Below, piece after piece: positions 18,863 to 27,682 of a DNA stretch of 64,000 bases. Source of the stretch: Pseudoalteromonas spongiae UST010723-006 (GTDB lineage: Bacteria; Pseudomonadota; Gammaproteobacteria; Enterobacterales; Alteromonadaceae); NCBI RefSeq assembly GCF_000238255.3, contig NZ_CP011040.1, positions 1,116,001-1,180,000 on the forward strand, given 5' to 3'. Positions within the stretch are counted from its first letter, which is position 1. Each line of letters begins with the position of its first letter. The translations under genes and the position numbers were made by a program. Under the pieces are notes generated by a model. It saw nothing but the letters and a program-made list of their open reading frames with translations, searched no databases and was not told the origin of the DNA.

Positions 18863-19966
18863 ATGAAAAAGAAACTCCATCTTTGGCACCGCTACTGCGG
18901 GTTAGTCATTGTCCTGCCGCTTATTATAATTTCGCTTACGGGCAGTATTTTAGTTTTTAAAGAAGAAATTGATCACTTAATTATGCCCGAACTGGCAAGT
19001 GTGAATGCTTCACCTGGAACACGGCTTAGCTACGATAACTTGCACTCAACCATTAAACACAATTTGCCTAACTATGAAATTGGCAGCTGGGAAATATTTG
19101 ATGATGGGCAAACCGCTGATCGGGTATACGTACTCAAGCATGGGACAGATGAGTGGTTTAAAGTCTATTTAGATCAATACCAAGGTATTGTTCGATCAAC
19201 GCCACAAGCGGTCGACCATTACCTCACCGATTGGCTATTAGACTTACATTACAAATTTTTGATTGGCGAAACTGGTCTTTGGTTTACAGGCACTATTTCG
19301 CTTATTTTAATGTTTATGGGCATTTCAGGCCTCATTATTTACCGCCAGTTTTGGAAGAAATTTTTCACCTTGCGCTTAAAGGTTAAACGCATCGCTTTTT
19401 TTAGCGATCTACATAAACTAGTCGGAATTTGGTCTGCGCCAGTGCTACTTGTTTTAGGTTTTACAGGTGTATACTGGAATATTTCTGAAATTATTCATCA
19501 TGAATTTGAGCATGCTGATGAGCCACCACATTTAGTTAAAGGCCCACTATACAACCACCAGCTTTCACTCGATAACTTAATGGTAACCGCAAAAACACAA
19601 ATGGGCGGCTTTAGGGCAACTTATTTAATGTTTCCTTTTGAGCCCGATTTACCGATAACGTTTTTTGGCGACGTTGCAAATACCAGTTTTGTAACGAGTG
19701 AATACGCGTCAACGGTGAGCTTTGATAAAGAGACTGGTAAACAGCTTCCCAATTACGATATTCGTGAAGCACCGTTCTTTTTAGTTGCGGTAGATAGCTT
19801 TCGCAAACTACATTTTGGCTATTTTGCAGGGTTACCGAGTCGTATAATTTGGTGTTTAATCGGCTTAACACCGCTTATATTTGCGATTACCGGATGCTAT
19901 TTGTGGCTTAAACGCAGAAAGCCAAAACGTCGAACGCAACAAAAAAATGAATACGTTACTTCGTAA
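18863..19966 (+). CDS. PepSY-associated TM protein (PiuB-like ferric reductase family)
   Basis: An inner-membrane protein of about 367 residues. The opening MKKKLHLWHRYCGLV with the first TM (VIVLPLIIISLTGSILVF) is characteristic of the PepSY_TM family, as is the later HKLVGIWSAPVLLVLGFTGVY segment and a final TM near the C-terminus. Conserved His residues in TM segments are likely haem or metal ligands; relatives are proposed to reduce ferric siderophores at the inner membrane. Located just after the siderophore receptor, with which it probably shares iron control. The start at 18863 is preferred because the upstream ATG falls in the terminator hairpin. Confidence 0.85.
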   Translation: MKKKLHLWHRYCGLVIVLPLIIISLTGSILVFKEEIDHLIMPELASVNASPGTRLSYDNLHSTIKHNLPNYEIGSWEIFDDGQTADRVYVLKHGTDEWFKVYLDQYQGIVRSTPQAVDHYLTDWLLDLHYKFLIGETGLWFTGTISLILMFMGISGLIIYRQFWKKFFTLRLKVKRIAFFSDLHKLVGIWSAPVLLVLGFTGVYWNISEIIHHEFEHADEPPHLVKGPLYNHQLSLDNLMVTAKTQMGGFRATYLMFPFEPDLPITFFGDVANTSFVTSEYASTVSFDKETGKQLPNYDIREAPFFLVAVDSFRKLHFGYFAGLPSRIIWCLIGLTPLIFAITGCYLWLKRRKPKRRTQQKNEYVTS

Positions 19967-19972
19967 TCAGTG

Positions 19973-20003
19973 TTTTGCCGAATATAAATATATTCGGCAA
20001 AAC
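19973..20003 (+). terminator. Hairpin after the PepSY gene
   Basis: TTTTGCCGAATA and TATTCGGCAAAA pair over twelve bases around a short AT loop, seven bases past the stop codon. There is no following T tract, so it may terminate weakly or protect the transcript end. Confidence 0.6.
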
Positions 20004-20141
20004 TGAAATCATAAATACCGACTAAATTCATAAAGTTAAAATTCAATGTAAAAATAAATTAAACTTTACATAAAATAAATATTGAATTATTAATCGAACA
20101 GACCCACTATTAAAGTAACAGTAATTTTTAAGTAGTAAATT

Positions 20142-20417
20142 ATGCTTCGTTGGTTGTTTGTCGTTACAGTAGTTGTTTTGGCGCTTAGCTTAAGCACCAC
20201 GACAGCGATTGCAAGCGATAGCCAAGCAACCATTATTTGCGTTGATAACGCTGAAGACTTAAACCCAAACCAACTTGATTTTGACGATGTCGCGTTAGAC
20301 GTCAGCTCAAAAAACGCAAAAGCGTTAAATTTTTACCAACCCAACCAAAGAACACAACCTGCGATTCAATCACGCATCGCGATTAAACTAATAAGAGCAC
20401 CGCCTACAACCTGTTAG
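20142..20417 (+). CDS. Small secreted protein of unknown function
   Basis: A 91-residue protein with a clear N-terminal signal peptide (MLRWLFVVTVVVLALSLSTT, cleavage probably at AIAS). The mature part is polar, with an Asp-rich stretch (NQLDFDDVALD) and two Cys (one near residue 34, one at the very C-terminus). No family was recognised. It precedes the CBS-domain gene by about 50 bases in the same direction and could be in its operon. The Arg/Pro-rich end (IKLIRAPPTTC) is unusual. Confidence 0.55.
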   Translation: MLRWLFVVTVVVLALSLSTTTAIASDSQATIICVDNAEDLNPNQLDFDDVALDVSSKNAKALNFYQPNQRTQPAIQSRIAIKLIRAPPTTC

Positions 20418-20466
20418 CTTTTTATATTTATCTTAATTCTAACAGTTAACAAATAAGGTGGTCGTT

Positions 20467-21057
20467 ATGAACCAATTCACTTCATTTTCAACAAAACCGC
20501 TTCTTGAAGGCGCCAGCGTATTTGCACAAGTTCATCTAGACACTAGTGTGTCACTTTCAAGCCCTGCTTCATTTGTAATGCATGGCTTCCACCTTGAGCC
20601 TTTGCAGTATATTGATATCGATACTAATTTAGATGATGCAAACCGCATTTTGGAAAAAACCCATATGCGTACCAGCTTTGTAGTTGATGGACAAAACCAA
20701 CTTAAAGGCGTGATTTCAAAGGCGCGCTTAGCAAGCAGTTATGTACTTAAAATAGCAAGTAAAAAAGGCTTAACACGTGCACAACTTACGATTGGTGACA
20801 TTATGGTGAGATTAGAAGAAATTGATACTGTATCGGAAACAACACTCGCCAATACCAAAGTGGGCGACGTGTTAAAAACCATGGAAAAAGCCAGTTACGA
20901 ATATTTATTGGTAACCGGTGCTAATCAAAACGAATTGCGCGGTTACTTTGATTTAATTGATATTGCAAAAATCACTGGCTATTCACTTAATCAAGCAAAA
21001 AGCGCCAAGACTTTCAGTCAATTGGTTGATTCGCTAGTCAATCACAGCGAAATTTAG
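20467..21057 (+). CDS. CBS-domain protein
   Basis: A 196-residue soluble protein with two CBS motifs, about residues 40-95 (DDANRILEKTHMRTSFVVDG...LKGVISKA) and 115-180 (VGDVLKTMEKASYEYLLVTG...LRGYFDLIDI), forming one Bateman module. Such modules bind adenosyl compounds. The N-terminal ~38 residues are unique, and no enzymatic or transport domain is fused, so it may be a stand-alone regulator. The start at 20467 has AAGGTGG five bases upstream; the GTG at 20458 overlaps that ribosome site. Confidence 0.8.
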   Translation: MNQFTSFSTKPLLEGASVFAQVHLDTSVSLSSPASFVMHGFHLEPLQYIDIDTNLDDANRILEKTHMRTSFVVDGQNQLKGVISKARLASSYVLKIASKKGLTRAQLTIGDIMVRLEEIDTVSETTLANTKVGDVLKTMEKASYEYLLVTGANQNELRGYFDLIDIAKITGYSLNQAKSAKTFSQLVDSLVNHSEI

Positions 21058-21065
21058 ATCAACAA

Positions 21066-21087
21066 TCGCCCAGTATTTGCTGGGCGA
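21066..21087 (+). terminator. Hairpin after the CBS gene
   Basis: ATCGCCCAG and CTGGGCGAT pair around a six-base loop just after the stop codon. No T tract follows, so the terminator call is tentative. Confidence 0.5.
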
Positions 21088-21125
21088 TAGCTTAACGATT
21101 TTAACAACAAGGAGGTGGTTAGCAA

Positions 21126-21350
21126 TCAGCTAAGTTGTGAACGTCTACCAGCTTTTATTTTTAAGGCAATAAAAACCACCAGCAATACACTGCCTAACAT
21201 AAACAAGCTCAATGAAATGGGAATAAGAAAAAATGCCTCTCTTAGAAACCCATTTTCATCAACCGTAACTCCGGTAAATTGATAAGCAAAATACGCGATT
21301 AATGAGAAACTAAAACACACTATTGCAGGCCAAACTTTTTTAAACGACAT
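21126..21350 (-). CDS. Small two-TM protein, DUF3955-like
   Basis: A 74-residue inner-membrane protein with TM segments at about 7-27 and 40-64. The stretch between them, VDENGFLREAFFLIPIS, resembles the conserved core of DUF3955 proteins, as far as I can judge from memory. It ends in a basic cytoplasmic tail (KIKAGRRSQLS). It sits just downstream of the lactonase gene on the same strand and could be read from that operon. No function is known for the family. Confidence 0.6.
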   Translation of the reverse strand: MSFKKVWPAIVCFSFSLIAYFAYQFTGVTVDENGFLREAFFLIPISLSLFMLGSVLLVVFIALKIKAGRRSQLS

Positions 21351-21433
21351 CTTTATCTCTAATGATTGTATTCTTATCAGTAGAGCTTGAATGCGCTAAA
21401 AAGTTGCAATAATTTTCACGTATTCATCACGAG

Positions 21434-22342
21434 TTACAAGTTAAAGGCTCTACCAGCAATATCCACATTAAAGGTTTCAATGGCGCCGCGTTTTTGCATG
21501 GTTACAAACACGGTTTTACCGTCTTTACCACCAAACGCCACATTAGTTGGAAATTGCCCTTTTAGTTTTATTTCTCTTAGTAATTTACCTTTTGGAGAAA
21601 CCACCGCAATAACACCTGCACCATAGCGTGCAATATATAAGTTACCTGCCTTATCTGTACGCATTCCATCAAGGCCAAAATCGTCAAATTCAATCAGCAG
21701 TTGTTTATTAGAAACATTGCCTTGTCCGTCAAGATCATAACGCCATACTTTACGCTGCACACTTTCGTTTACATACAAGATGTTATTATCTGGGCTAACT
21801 TCAACACCATTGGTGGTGCCCATATTCGCCTCTAATAGGCTTGTTTCACCTTGTTTGTTTATACGCCATAAATTACCTGCGCTGGTTTGCCAGTTTGGGT
21901 CGCTCGCAAATAAAATACCGTTATCCATAATGGCGAGATCATTTGGTTGATTCATTTTTGCATTATGGGCAAACACCTTAACTTTGTCTGCGAGTTCGCC
22001 GCCTTGCGCTAAGTCTTTCGCAGCTATTGTTAGTACATTGTGATTAACGTAGTCAGCAATATACATGTTGCCTTTTTTATCAAAGCGAATGCCATTACCG
22101 ATAGAGCCATTTTTAAGCGTAACGAGCGTCTCGACTTTATCTTTACCAAGCACTTTACCGATAGTGCCTTGGTGTTTGTAATTCACCGCGTATAACACAC
22201 CTTGCGAGTCAACTGCAGGGCCCTCTACGCCATTGGTAAACGCATTATCTTTCACCCAGTCACTTGTCTCGAATAACGTGTCACTGCTTGCATGGGCGGC
22301 AAATAATGCCAGAATTAGTGCACTTGCTATGTTTAATTTCAT
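21434..22342 (-). CDS. Periplasmic SMP-30/gluconolactonase-family protein
   Basis: A 302-residue beta-propeller with a signal peptide (about 1-20, AAHASSD). SMP-30 metal ligand motifs are visible: Glu in NGVEGPAVD, Asn in MNQPNDLAI, Asn in TTNGVEVSPD and Asp in FGLDGMRTD. These enzymes hydrolyse sugar-1,5-lactones to aldonic acids. It is the last gene of the eight-gene operon, nine bases after the hexosaminidase. A periplasmic lactonase fits opening of the lactone made when C1-oxidised chitin sugars form; that substrate is inference from context. An arylesterase-like activity is an alternative. Confidence 0.8.
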   Translation of the reverse strand: MKLNIASALILALFAAHASSDTLFETSDWVKDNAFTNGVEGPAVDSQGVLYAVNYKHQGTIGKVLGKDKVETLVTLKNGSIGNGIRFDKKGNMYIADYVNHNVLTIAAKDLAQGGELADKVKVFAHNAKMNQPNDLAIMDNGILFASDPNWQTSAGNLWRINKQGETSLLEANMGTTNGVEVSPDNNILYVNESVQRKVWRYDLDGQGNVSNKQLLIEFDDFGLDGMRTDKAGNLYIARYGAGVIAVVSPKGKLLREIKLKGQFPTNVAFGGKDGKTVFVTMQKRGAIETFNVDIAGRAFNL

Positions 22343-22351
22343 TGTTATTCC

Positions 22352-24760
22352 TTATTGTTCGGTGCAAGCAAGATAGAGATCTCGCATTGGATAAATACCT
22401 GCAATCACAAGTTCGTCTGTGAGTTTTTGTAAATCAAGCAACTGCTCATCTAACCCGGTTCCTTTTATTTCACCTTTACAACTGCTTATCACCTGTTGTG
22501 AAAGCCCAATAAATTGCGTTAGTGATATAAGCGTTGGTTTTAGCTCGCTTAATTTTTTACTTGATGAGAGGGTTTCAAGCCCCATTTCAAGGCCTTTTTG
22601 CCACTTTATTAATTGCTTATCTAATTGCGTTATCGAATTAACATCGCCTGAGGTATAGGCTAGCACCCAGCGTTTAATTTGGCGTACTTGCTCACTTTCA
22701 ACATATAAATAATCAACAAATAAATGAAGTGACGCCTCTTGATGATATTCATCGTTTAAATATTTAATATGGTGGCGCGTATAGTAATGAGCTGGTTCAA
22801 GCAGTGCTGCCATCGTATTAAGAAGCGCTAAGGTAGAAGCTTTTTCTTGTTTACTAAGCGACTTAGAAAGTTGGCTTTCAAAGCCACTTTGTTGCTGCGA
22901 TAAATGCGCTGCACCAATCACATTTGCAGCAAATGTATTGATAAAAGCCAAGCGCAAATACATGCTGTTTTCATCTGTATATTCTTTATTTGACCACAAG
23001 CGTTCACTTATAACATACAAACGCGGCCAAATGCGCAAATCAATATTGTCATCGGTCACCATTTCGCTCCAAATAGTCGCTTCAGCACCTAAAATATTCG
23101 CTGCATTTGCGCTTTTTAATGCTTGAGATAGCGATACGGGAGATGGCGTGTTAAGCGTTGATAATTTAACGGGGTAACGGCTATTACCAATCATCACAGC
23201 GCTATTCTCCCCATTTAAATCAAATTCAAAGGTCAGTGGCCCCATCCAACTGTCCATTTTGGCTATAAATGCATTTGTTGTTTGATTAGGTGTTTTATTA
23301 ACTAATGCCAACTGATGGTGGTTATTATTAAGTTTAATTAAAACTTGCTCACCTAAAACAACCAGCTCACCTTTAACATCGCTGCCTTTTAAGCGGTCAA
23401 TCACAAACGACTTTGCCAATACCTGCGGTTTTGATAAATCAACTAGTGGCAATTTGCGTAGTGGATCATTGCGATAGTGATAGTCGCTGTATTGCGGCTG
23501 ATCAATATAAAACCCTGTCGATAAAATACCTAAATGGCCGCTATTAGCGACTTCATTTAATGAGTCATGACCGCGCCATGATTGCACCACAATATCTTTT
23601 GGTAAATCTTGATGAAAAATCTCATCCCAACCCATCATTATTCGCTGGTGTTTAGCAATAATAGGTTGAATTTGGGTATTAAAATAATTCTGCAAATCAT
23701 GGCCATTTTTAAGGGAGTGCTTGGCCATTAGCGCTTGAACATGCTTATTATTTAACCACTGCTCGGGTTCGACTTCATCACCGCCAATATGTAAATACTG
23801 ATCAGGGAAAATAGCTGTCATTTCTTCGATTAAACTATCTACAAACTGATATACCTCAGGTTTTGAAATATCAAGTAACGGCTTAAATACGCCCCAATGA
23901 CGCTCCATTTCATAGGGCTTTACCTCTGCCATAAGCTCAGGGTATGCAACGGCAATGGCACTAGCATGACCCGGCATACCAAATTCAGGCACCACTCGAA
24001 TACCTAAAAGAGCGGCATACTCAATAACTTCCTTTACCTCACTTTGGCTGTAATAGAGGCCATCTGATGCCTTTTGCGTAAGCTTTGCAAAGCGTTTACT
24101 TTCAATGCGCCAGCCTTGATCGTCTGTTAAATGCCAGTGCAACACATTTAATTTGGCTGAAGCCATGGTGTTTAGCTGACGTTTAATTGTCTCAGTTGAT
24201 AAGAAATGTCTCGCACTATCAATTAATAACCCACGCCAAGCAAAACGTGGCGAATCAGTAATTATTGCATGAGGTAGTATCAGTTGATTGTCAAAATGGT
24301 TTGCCGCAATTTGTGTTAGCGTTGTTAAACCATGCTGCGCGCCAAACACGGTATTAGCGTTTAGTGTGATGCCTTCTTGGTTAATCACTAATTGGTAACT
24401 TTCGTCGTTATTGAGCTGTGGCACCAGCAAATCGCTTTCCTTGTCGCGCACAATGACTTTCAGGGTTGCGTTATCTGGGTTTCGCTTTTTGTTATTTGCT
24501 AATTCTATTAAGGTGATTTTATGCTTTGCTATACGTGTTAAGTGCAATTCTAAACGCTTGGCTTGAAATTCTTTTCGCTTGTCACTAAACCCTTCAAATG
24601 AGAATTCAATTTGACTAGATAAGCGCACTTCACCCATTTGCCTCTCAAATGATTGTGGTTGTGGCATTAAGCTGGTTTCGGCAAAAAGTAATGAGCTAAA
24701 CAGCAATAAACTACACAGCTTTAAAAATACACATGCTTTATTAATAAAATGTATCGACAC
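22352..24760 (-). CDS. Beta-N-acetylhexosaminidase, GH20
   Basis: Cleaves terminal beta-GlcNAc (or GalNAc) by substrate-assisted catalysis. About 802 residues: signal peptide (ending LLFAETS, about 28), GH20b-like N-terminal domain (30-165), then the TIM barrel with RGLLIDSARHF, HWHLTDDQGWR, PEFGMPGHA and the catalytic Asp-Glu pair in HIGGDEVEP (about 328-329). The C-terminal part after about 640 is a helical extension. A central insert (about 425-545), largely beta and not obviously part of the barrel, separates two halves of the catalytic domain. Its start overlaps the kinase stop by 20 bases, so it is translationally coupled. Confidence 0.92.
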   Translation of the reverse strand: MSIHFINKACVFLKLCSLLLFSSLLFAETSLMPQPQSFERQMGEVRLSSQIEFSFEGFSDKRKEFQAKRLELHLTRIAKHKITLIELANNKKRNPDNATLKVIVRDKESDLLVPQLNNDESYQLVINQEGITLNANTVFGAQHGLTTLTQIAANHFDNQLILPHAIITDSPRFAWRGLLIDSARHFLSTETIKRQLNTMASAKLNVLHWHLTDDQGWRIESKRFAKLTQKASDGLYYSQSEVKEVIEYAALLGIRVVPEFGMPGHASAIAVAYPELMAEVKPYEMERHWGVFKPLLDISKPEVYQFVDSLIEEMTAIFPDQYLHIGGDEVEPEQWLNNKHVQALMAKHSLKNGHDLQNYFNTQIQPIIAKHQRIMMGWDEIFHQDLPKDIVVQSWRGHDSLNEVANSGHLGILSTGFYIDQPQYSDYHYRNDPLRKLPLVDLSKPQVLAKSFVIDRLKGSDVKGELVVLGEQVLIKLNNNHHQLALVNKTPNQTTNAFIAKMDSWMGPLTFEFDLNGENSAVMIGNSRYPVKLSTLNTPSPVSLSQALKSANAANILGAEATIWSEMVTDDNIDLRIWPRLYVISERLWSNKEYTDENSMYLRLAFINTFAANVIGAAHLSQQQSGFESQLSKSLSKQEKASTLALLNTMAALLEPAHYYTRHHIKYLNDEYHQEASLHLFVDYLYVESEQVRQIKRWVLAYTSGDVNSITQLDKQLIKWQKGLEMGLETLSSSKKLSELKPTLISLTQFIGLSQQVISSCKGEIKGTGLDEQLLDLQKLTDELVIAGIYPMRDLYLACTEQ

Positions 24761-25727
24761 CTAAACACTCCTGGTTCGAAAGTTTGGGAAGAAAATGAGT
24801 TGGGATAAGCGCACCATGCTGCTTAATTACCGAAGCAGCTACCTTATGCGCAAAATGTGCGGCACTTTGTGTACCACGCCCAAATAACATTGCCGCTAAA
24901 AAACCTGCGGCAAACGAATCGCCCGCGGCGCAGGTATCGACAACTTGCTTTTGGGTTAGCTGCTCTGCTGCCACATAAAGCAATGCGTCTTTGCCAACTT
25001 CTTGAATCACACAGGGCCCTGCACCTTGTCGAATAACAAGGGTTTGCCTAGAACTTTTCCCTTTGAAGTGTAAGTCAATTATATCGCTCACCGACTGCGT
25101 GCCATAAACGGCATATTCATCTTCATTGGTTAAAAATGCGATGTCGGCAAGTGCCATTAACGAAAAGTAATCATGAATGGGCGATATCGACTGCCAAAGC
25201 GCTGGGCGATAGTTATTATCAAAATAAATGATGCCGCCCTTCGCTTTAAATTGGTGTAGTGCATTTATAAGCACAGCTCGTTGCTTTTCATCTAAAATGG
25301 CGAGGCTTATACCCGACAGATAAATGGCATCCACTTGTTTTGTTTCAAGTGCAGTAAGTAGTTTGCGAGACAAAGAAAAATAATCCCTAGCCGCACTATT
25401 TTGCCTATCAAAACGAAAAGAGCGCTCGCCGCTATCACAAACATCAACCCAGTATTGCCCTAATGTTTTTGTTGGGTGGCGCTCAATAAAATCAAGCTTA
25501 ATTCCAGATTGTGTCATTAACGCTTTTAGCATTTCACTTTGGCTATCAGTACCAATTGCCGTTGCGTAATAAATTTGAATAGGTTTTTCGCCCTGCGAAG
25601 CTATGAGCTGACTCAGGTAATAGGCGGTATTAAAGCTATCGCCACCAAAAAACACATCGCCATCAGCGCGATGCTCAATCAAACACTCGCCTAAAAACAC
25701 AATGGAATTGAATGGTTGCAGCATCAC
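24741..25727 (-). CDS. kdgK: 2-dehydro-3-deoxygluconokinase (KDG kinase)
   Basis: Phosphorylates 2-keto-3-deoxygluconate to KDPG with ATP, in the cytosol. A PfkB-family protein of 328 residues, very close in motifs to E. coli KdgK as I recall it: FLGECLIE at the N-terminus, FFGGDSFNTAYYLSQL substrate loop, YLSGISLAIL, FDNNYRPALW, ADIAFLTNEDE and the anion-hole/catalytic segment DTCAAGDSFAAGFLA. A start two codons later (second Met) is possible. Overlaps the transporter stop by four bases. No KDPG aldolase is in the window, so the Entner-Doudoroff aldolase must be elsewhere. Confidence 0.92.
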   Translation of the reverse strand: MMLQPFNSIVFLGECLIEHRADGDVFFGGDSFNTAYYLSQLIASQGEKPIQIYYATAIGTDSQSEMLKALMTQSGIKLDFIERHPTKTLGQYWVDVCDSGERSFRFDRQNSAARDYFSLSRKLLTALETKQVDAIYLSGISLAILDEKQRAVLINALHQFKAKGGIIYFDNNYRPALWQSISPIHDYFSLMALADIAFLTNEDEYAVYGTQSVSDIIDLHFKGKSSRQTLVIRQGAGPCVIQEVGKDALLYVAAEQLTQKQVVDTCAAGDSFAAGFLAAMLFGRGTQSAAHFAHKVAASVIKQHGALIPTHFLPKLSNQECLGVDTFY

Positions 25728-27175
25728 ATTAGCTCCACTTTATGTTTCTGCACTATTTTTGATGGCGTTTTTATTTGTGTAACTAGGCTCACAACAACGC
25801 CAAAAAACGCGCCACTTAATACCGCCGGTATTGAAGGGTTACCAAAAAATGCGAGCCACTTGGGGTTATAACCTATTAGCGCTGCTGTTAAAGTACTCGC
25901 CACTAAAATGGCAATACTGCCTTGCCATGTTAACTTTCGCCAAAAACGACCAAGTAACCCCATCACAAACAAGCCACACAGTGCGAGCGAGATCATTTTA
26001 GTGATATAGGTGATGATATTATTAGATAAAAGGGCAAATGAAAGCGCGATCGTCACGGTTAAAATCATGGCAATACGTGATAATACAAGTTGTTGTTTAT
26101 CTGTTAGAGGTTGCTTACTCAGTGATTTTTTGAAAAGCCAAGCATAAATATCACTGACGAATACGCTAACCCCTGCGATAGCATCGGAACTTGCGCTTGA
26201 AAGAGTTGCCGATACACCCGCTAATAAAATAAGCCCGCCCAGTAAAAGTGGTAGAGTATTAAGTGCAATATACGGAAAAGCATACTCAGGATTATCTAAA
26301 TCCCCCTTAATCAAATAAGCGCAAATACCGATAATTGCAGGTACTAATGAAAACCCTAAATAAAGTACGCCCGACATCAAAAACGATTTGCGAATACTGC
26401 TGACACTGTCACCTGAATAGATGCGCTGGCGAAATGAAGGGGTTGCCATTACCCCAACCAATACTGCAAATGACATAGAGATTGCTGGAATAAGGCCGAT
26501 ATTCTGATAAGACAAAAAACCACTACCGTTAACCAGTTGGTTGTTTTGTACCGCTTGCCAACCACCGACAGAATCAATCGCAAAATAGGCCATTAATAAA
26601 AAGCCTACAAATAAAATCACCGCTTGAATGGCATCGGTCCACACCACTGCAGAATAGCCCCCTAGGGTGACATAAATGGCAAGGCCAATGCCGATAATTA
26701 GCTTTGCAGTGGTATCATCTATGCCCGCAAGCCATGCTAAATACATACCACCACCTATTAAATGCGCACCTAACCAGCCAATACTCGCGGCATAAATAAT
26801 CACAGCGAGGACTTTTTTTACAAGTGCGTTATTGCCCACATAGCTCGCAAGCTCTTCACTCATGGTGGCAAATTGTTGTTTGCGAACAGGTGCGAATACC
26901 CATGCCAATAACAGTATTCCCACCGCACCACCTATGCCGTAGAGCGCCCCCGCCCACGCATTTTGATAAGCAAAACCCACAGCCCCCATCGAAGAGCCGG
27001 TGCCGACCATAGTTGCAACCGTGGTGCCGAGTGTCAGTAATAAAGGCACTTTTCGCCCAGCTAACAAAAAGTCGCTACCGGATTTTTGCCAGCGAGAAAC
27101 AAACCAACTAATTGCAATCATGGCAAGCAAATAGGCAAAAAATGCAGCCAGAAACGTCATTTGTTGTGATGTCAT
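25724..27175 (-). CDS. Sodium:solute symporter (SSS family)
   Basis: A 483-residue inner-membrane carrier with about 13 hydrophobic segments and the SSS hallmarks: W-rich N-terminal TM1-2 with FLLAGRKVPLLLTLGTTVAT, GTGSSMGAVGFAYQ, and the GGYSAVVWTDAIQ motif. Solute is imported with Na+. Substrate cannot be read from sequence; operon context (deacylase, PLP dehydratase, KdgK) suggests an acidic amino sugar such as GlcNAc-1-acid or its deacetylated form. Overlaps kdgK by four bases and follows RidA by 46. Confidence 0.88.
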   Translation of the reverse strand: MTSQQMTFLAAFFAYLLAMIAISWFVSRWQKSGSDFLLAGRKVPLLLTLGTTVATMVGTGSSMGAVGFAYQNAWAGALYGIGGAVGILLLAWVFAPVRKQQFATMSEELASYVGNNALVKKVLAVIIYAASIGWLGAHLIGGGMYLAWLAGIDDTTAKLIIGIGLAIYVTLGGYSAVVWTDAIQAVILFVGFLLMAYFAIDSVGGWQAVQNNQLVNGSGFLSYQNIGLIPAISMSFAVLVGVMATPSFRQRIYSGDSVSSIRKSFLMSGVLYLGFSLVPAIIGICAYLIKGDLDNPEYAFPYIALNTLPLLLGGLILLAGVSATLSSASSDAIAGVSVFVSDIYAWLFKKSLSKQPLTDKQQLVLSRIAMILTVTIALSFALLSNNIITYITKMISLALCGLFVMGLLGRFWRKLTWQGSIAILVASTLTAALIGYNPKWLAFFGNPSIPAVLSGAFFGVVVSLVTQIKTPSKIVQKHKVELM

Positions 27176-27221
27176 AAGTGCCCCTATTTTTTATTATTCT
27201 AATGGCGCGTCAGGTCAGCGC

Positions 27222-27608
27222 TTATTGATCTTTGTAGCAGGTCACATCAACTTCTACTTTACAGTCAACAACCAGGTCTGCCACCATGCAAATGCGCGCA
27301 GGCGGGTGCTCACCAAATACTTCTGCAAATACTTTATTAAATGACTGAAAATAACGAGAGTCCGTTAATACCACCGATACATGGGTTACTGTTTCAAGGC
27401 CATATCCTGCCTCAGTCATAATGTCGATACAGTTTTGTATGGCAAGACGCGATTGCTCAATAATGCCGCCTTCAACAACTTCGCCATCGCGCATGGGGGT
27501 TTGCCCCGATACTTTTAACCAACCACCCGCTTCTACTGCGCGTGAAAAAGGTAAATGTTGGCCACCTGTACCTGTGCCGCCTTCTGCGCCAATACGTCTA
27601 ATTGTCAT
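27222..27608 (-). CDS. RidA family enamine/imine deaminase
   Basis: About 128 residues, one domain (YjgF/YER057c/UK114). Conserved features: GGTGTGGQHLPFSRAVE and GWLKVSGQTPM near the N-terminus, QNCIDIMTEAG in the middle, and PPARICMV with the catalytic Arg, then KVEVDVTC at the end. RidA speeds hydrolysis of reactive 2-aminoacrylate-type intermediates released by PLP dehydratases, and this operon encodes such an enzyme. The start MTIRRIG (27608) has AGAGGAAATT just upstream; the longer ORF start has no such site. Confidence 0.9.
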   Translation of the reverse strand: MTIRRIGAEGGTGTGGQHLPFSRAVEAGGWLKVSGQTPMRDGEVVEGGIIEQSRLAIQNCIDIMTEAGYGLETVTHVSVVLTDSRYFQSFNKVFAEVFGEHPPARICMVADLVVDCKVEVDVTCYKDQ

Positions 27609-27682
27609 AATTTCCTCTTTTAAATGCTGCATTGAGAACCTTTTCTCAACATTTCAAAATTCTTATTTAGTTGGGGCTCATA

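Noticed and set aside
20095..20115. CAGACCC near 20100 as a third end of the first repeat family
   Set aside because: Only seven bases match and no partner end is nearby.
21105..21125. AAGGAGGTGG, a near-perfect ribosome-binding sequence on the plus strand
   Set aside because: No start codon lies at a usable distance and no open frame follows; it is treated as chance.
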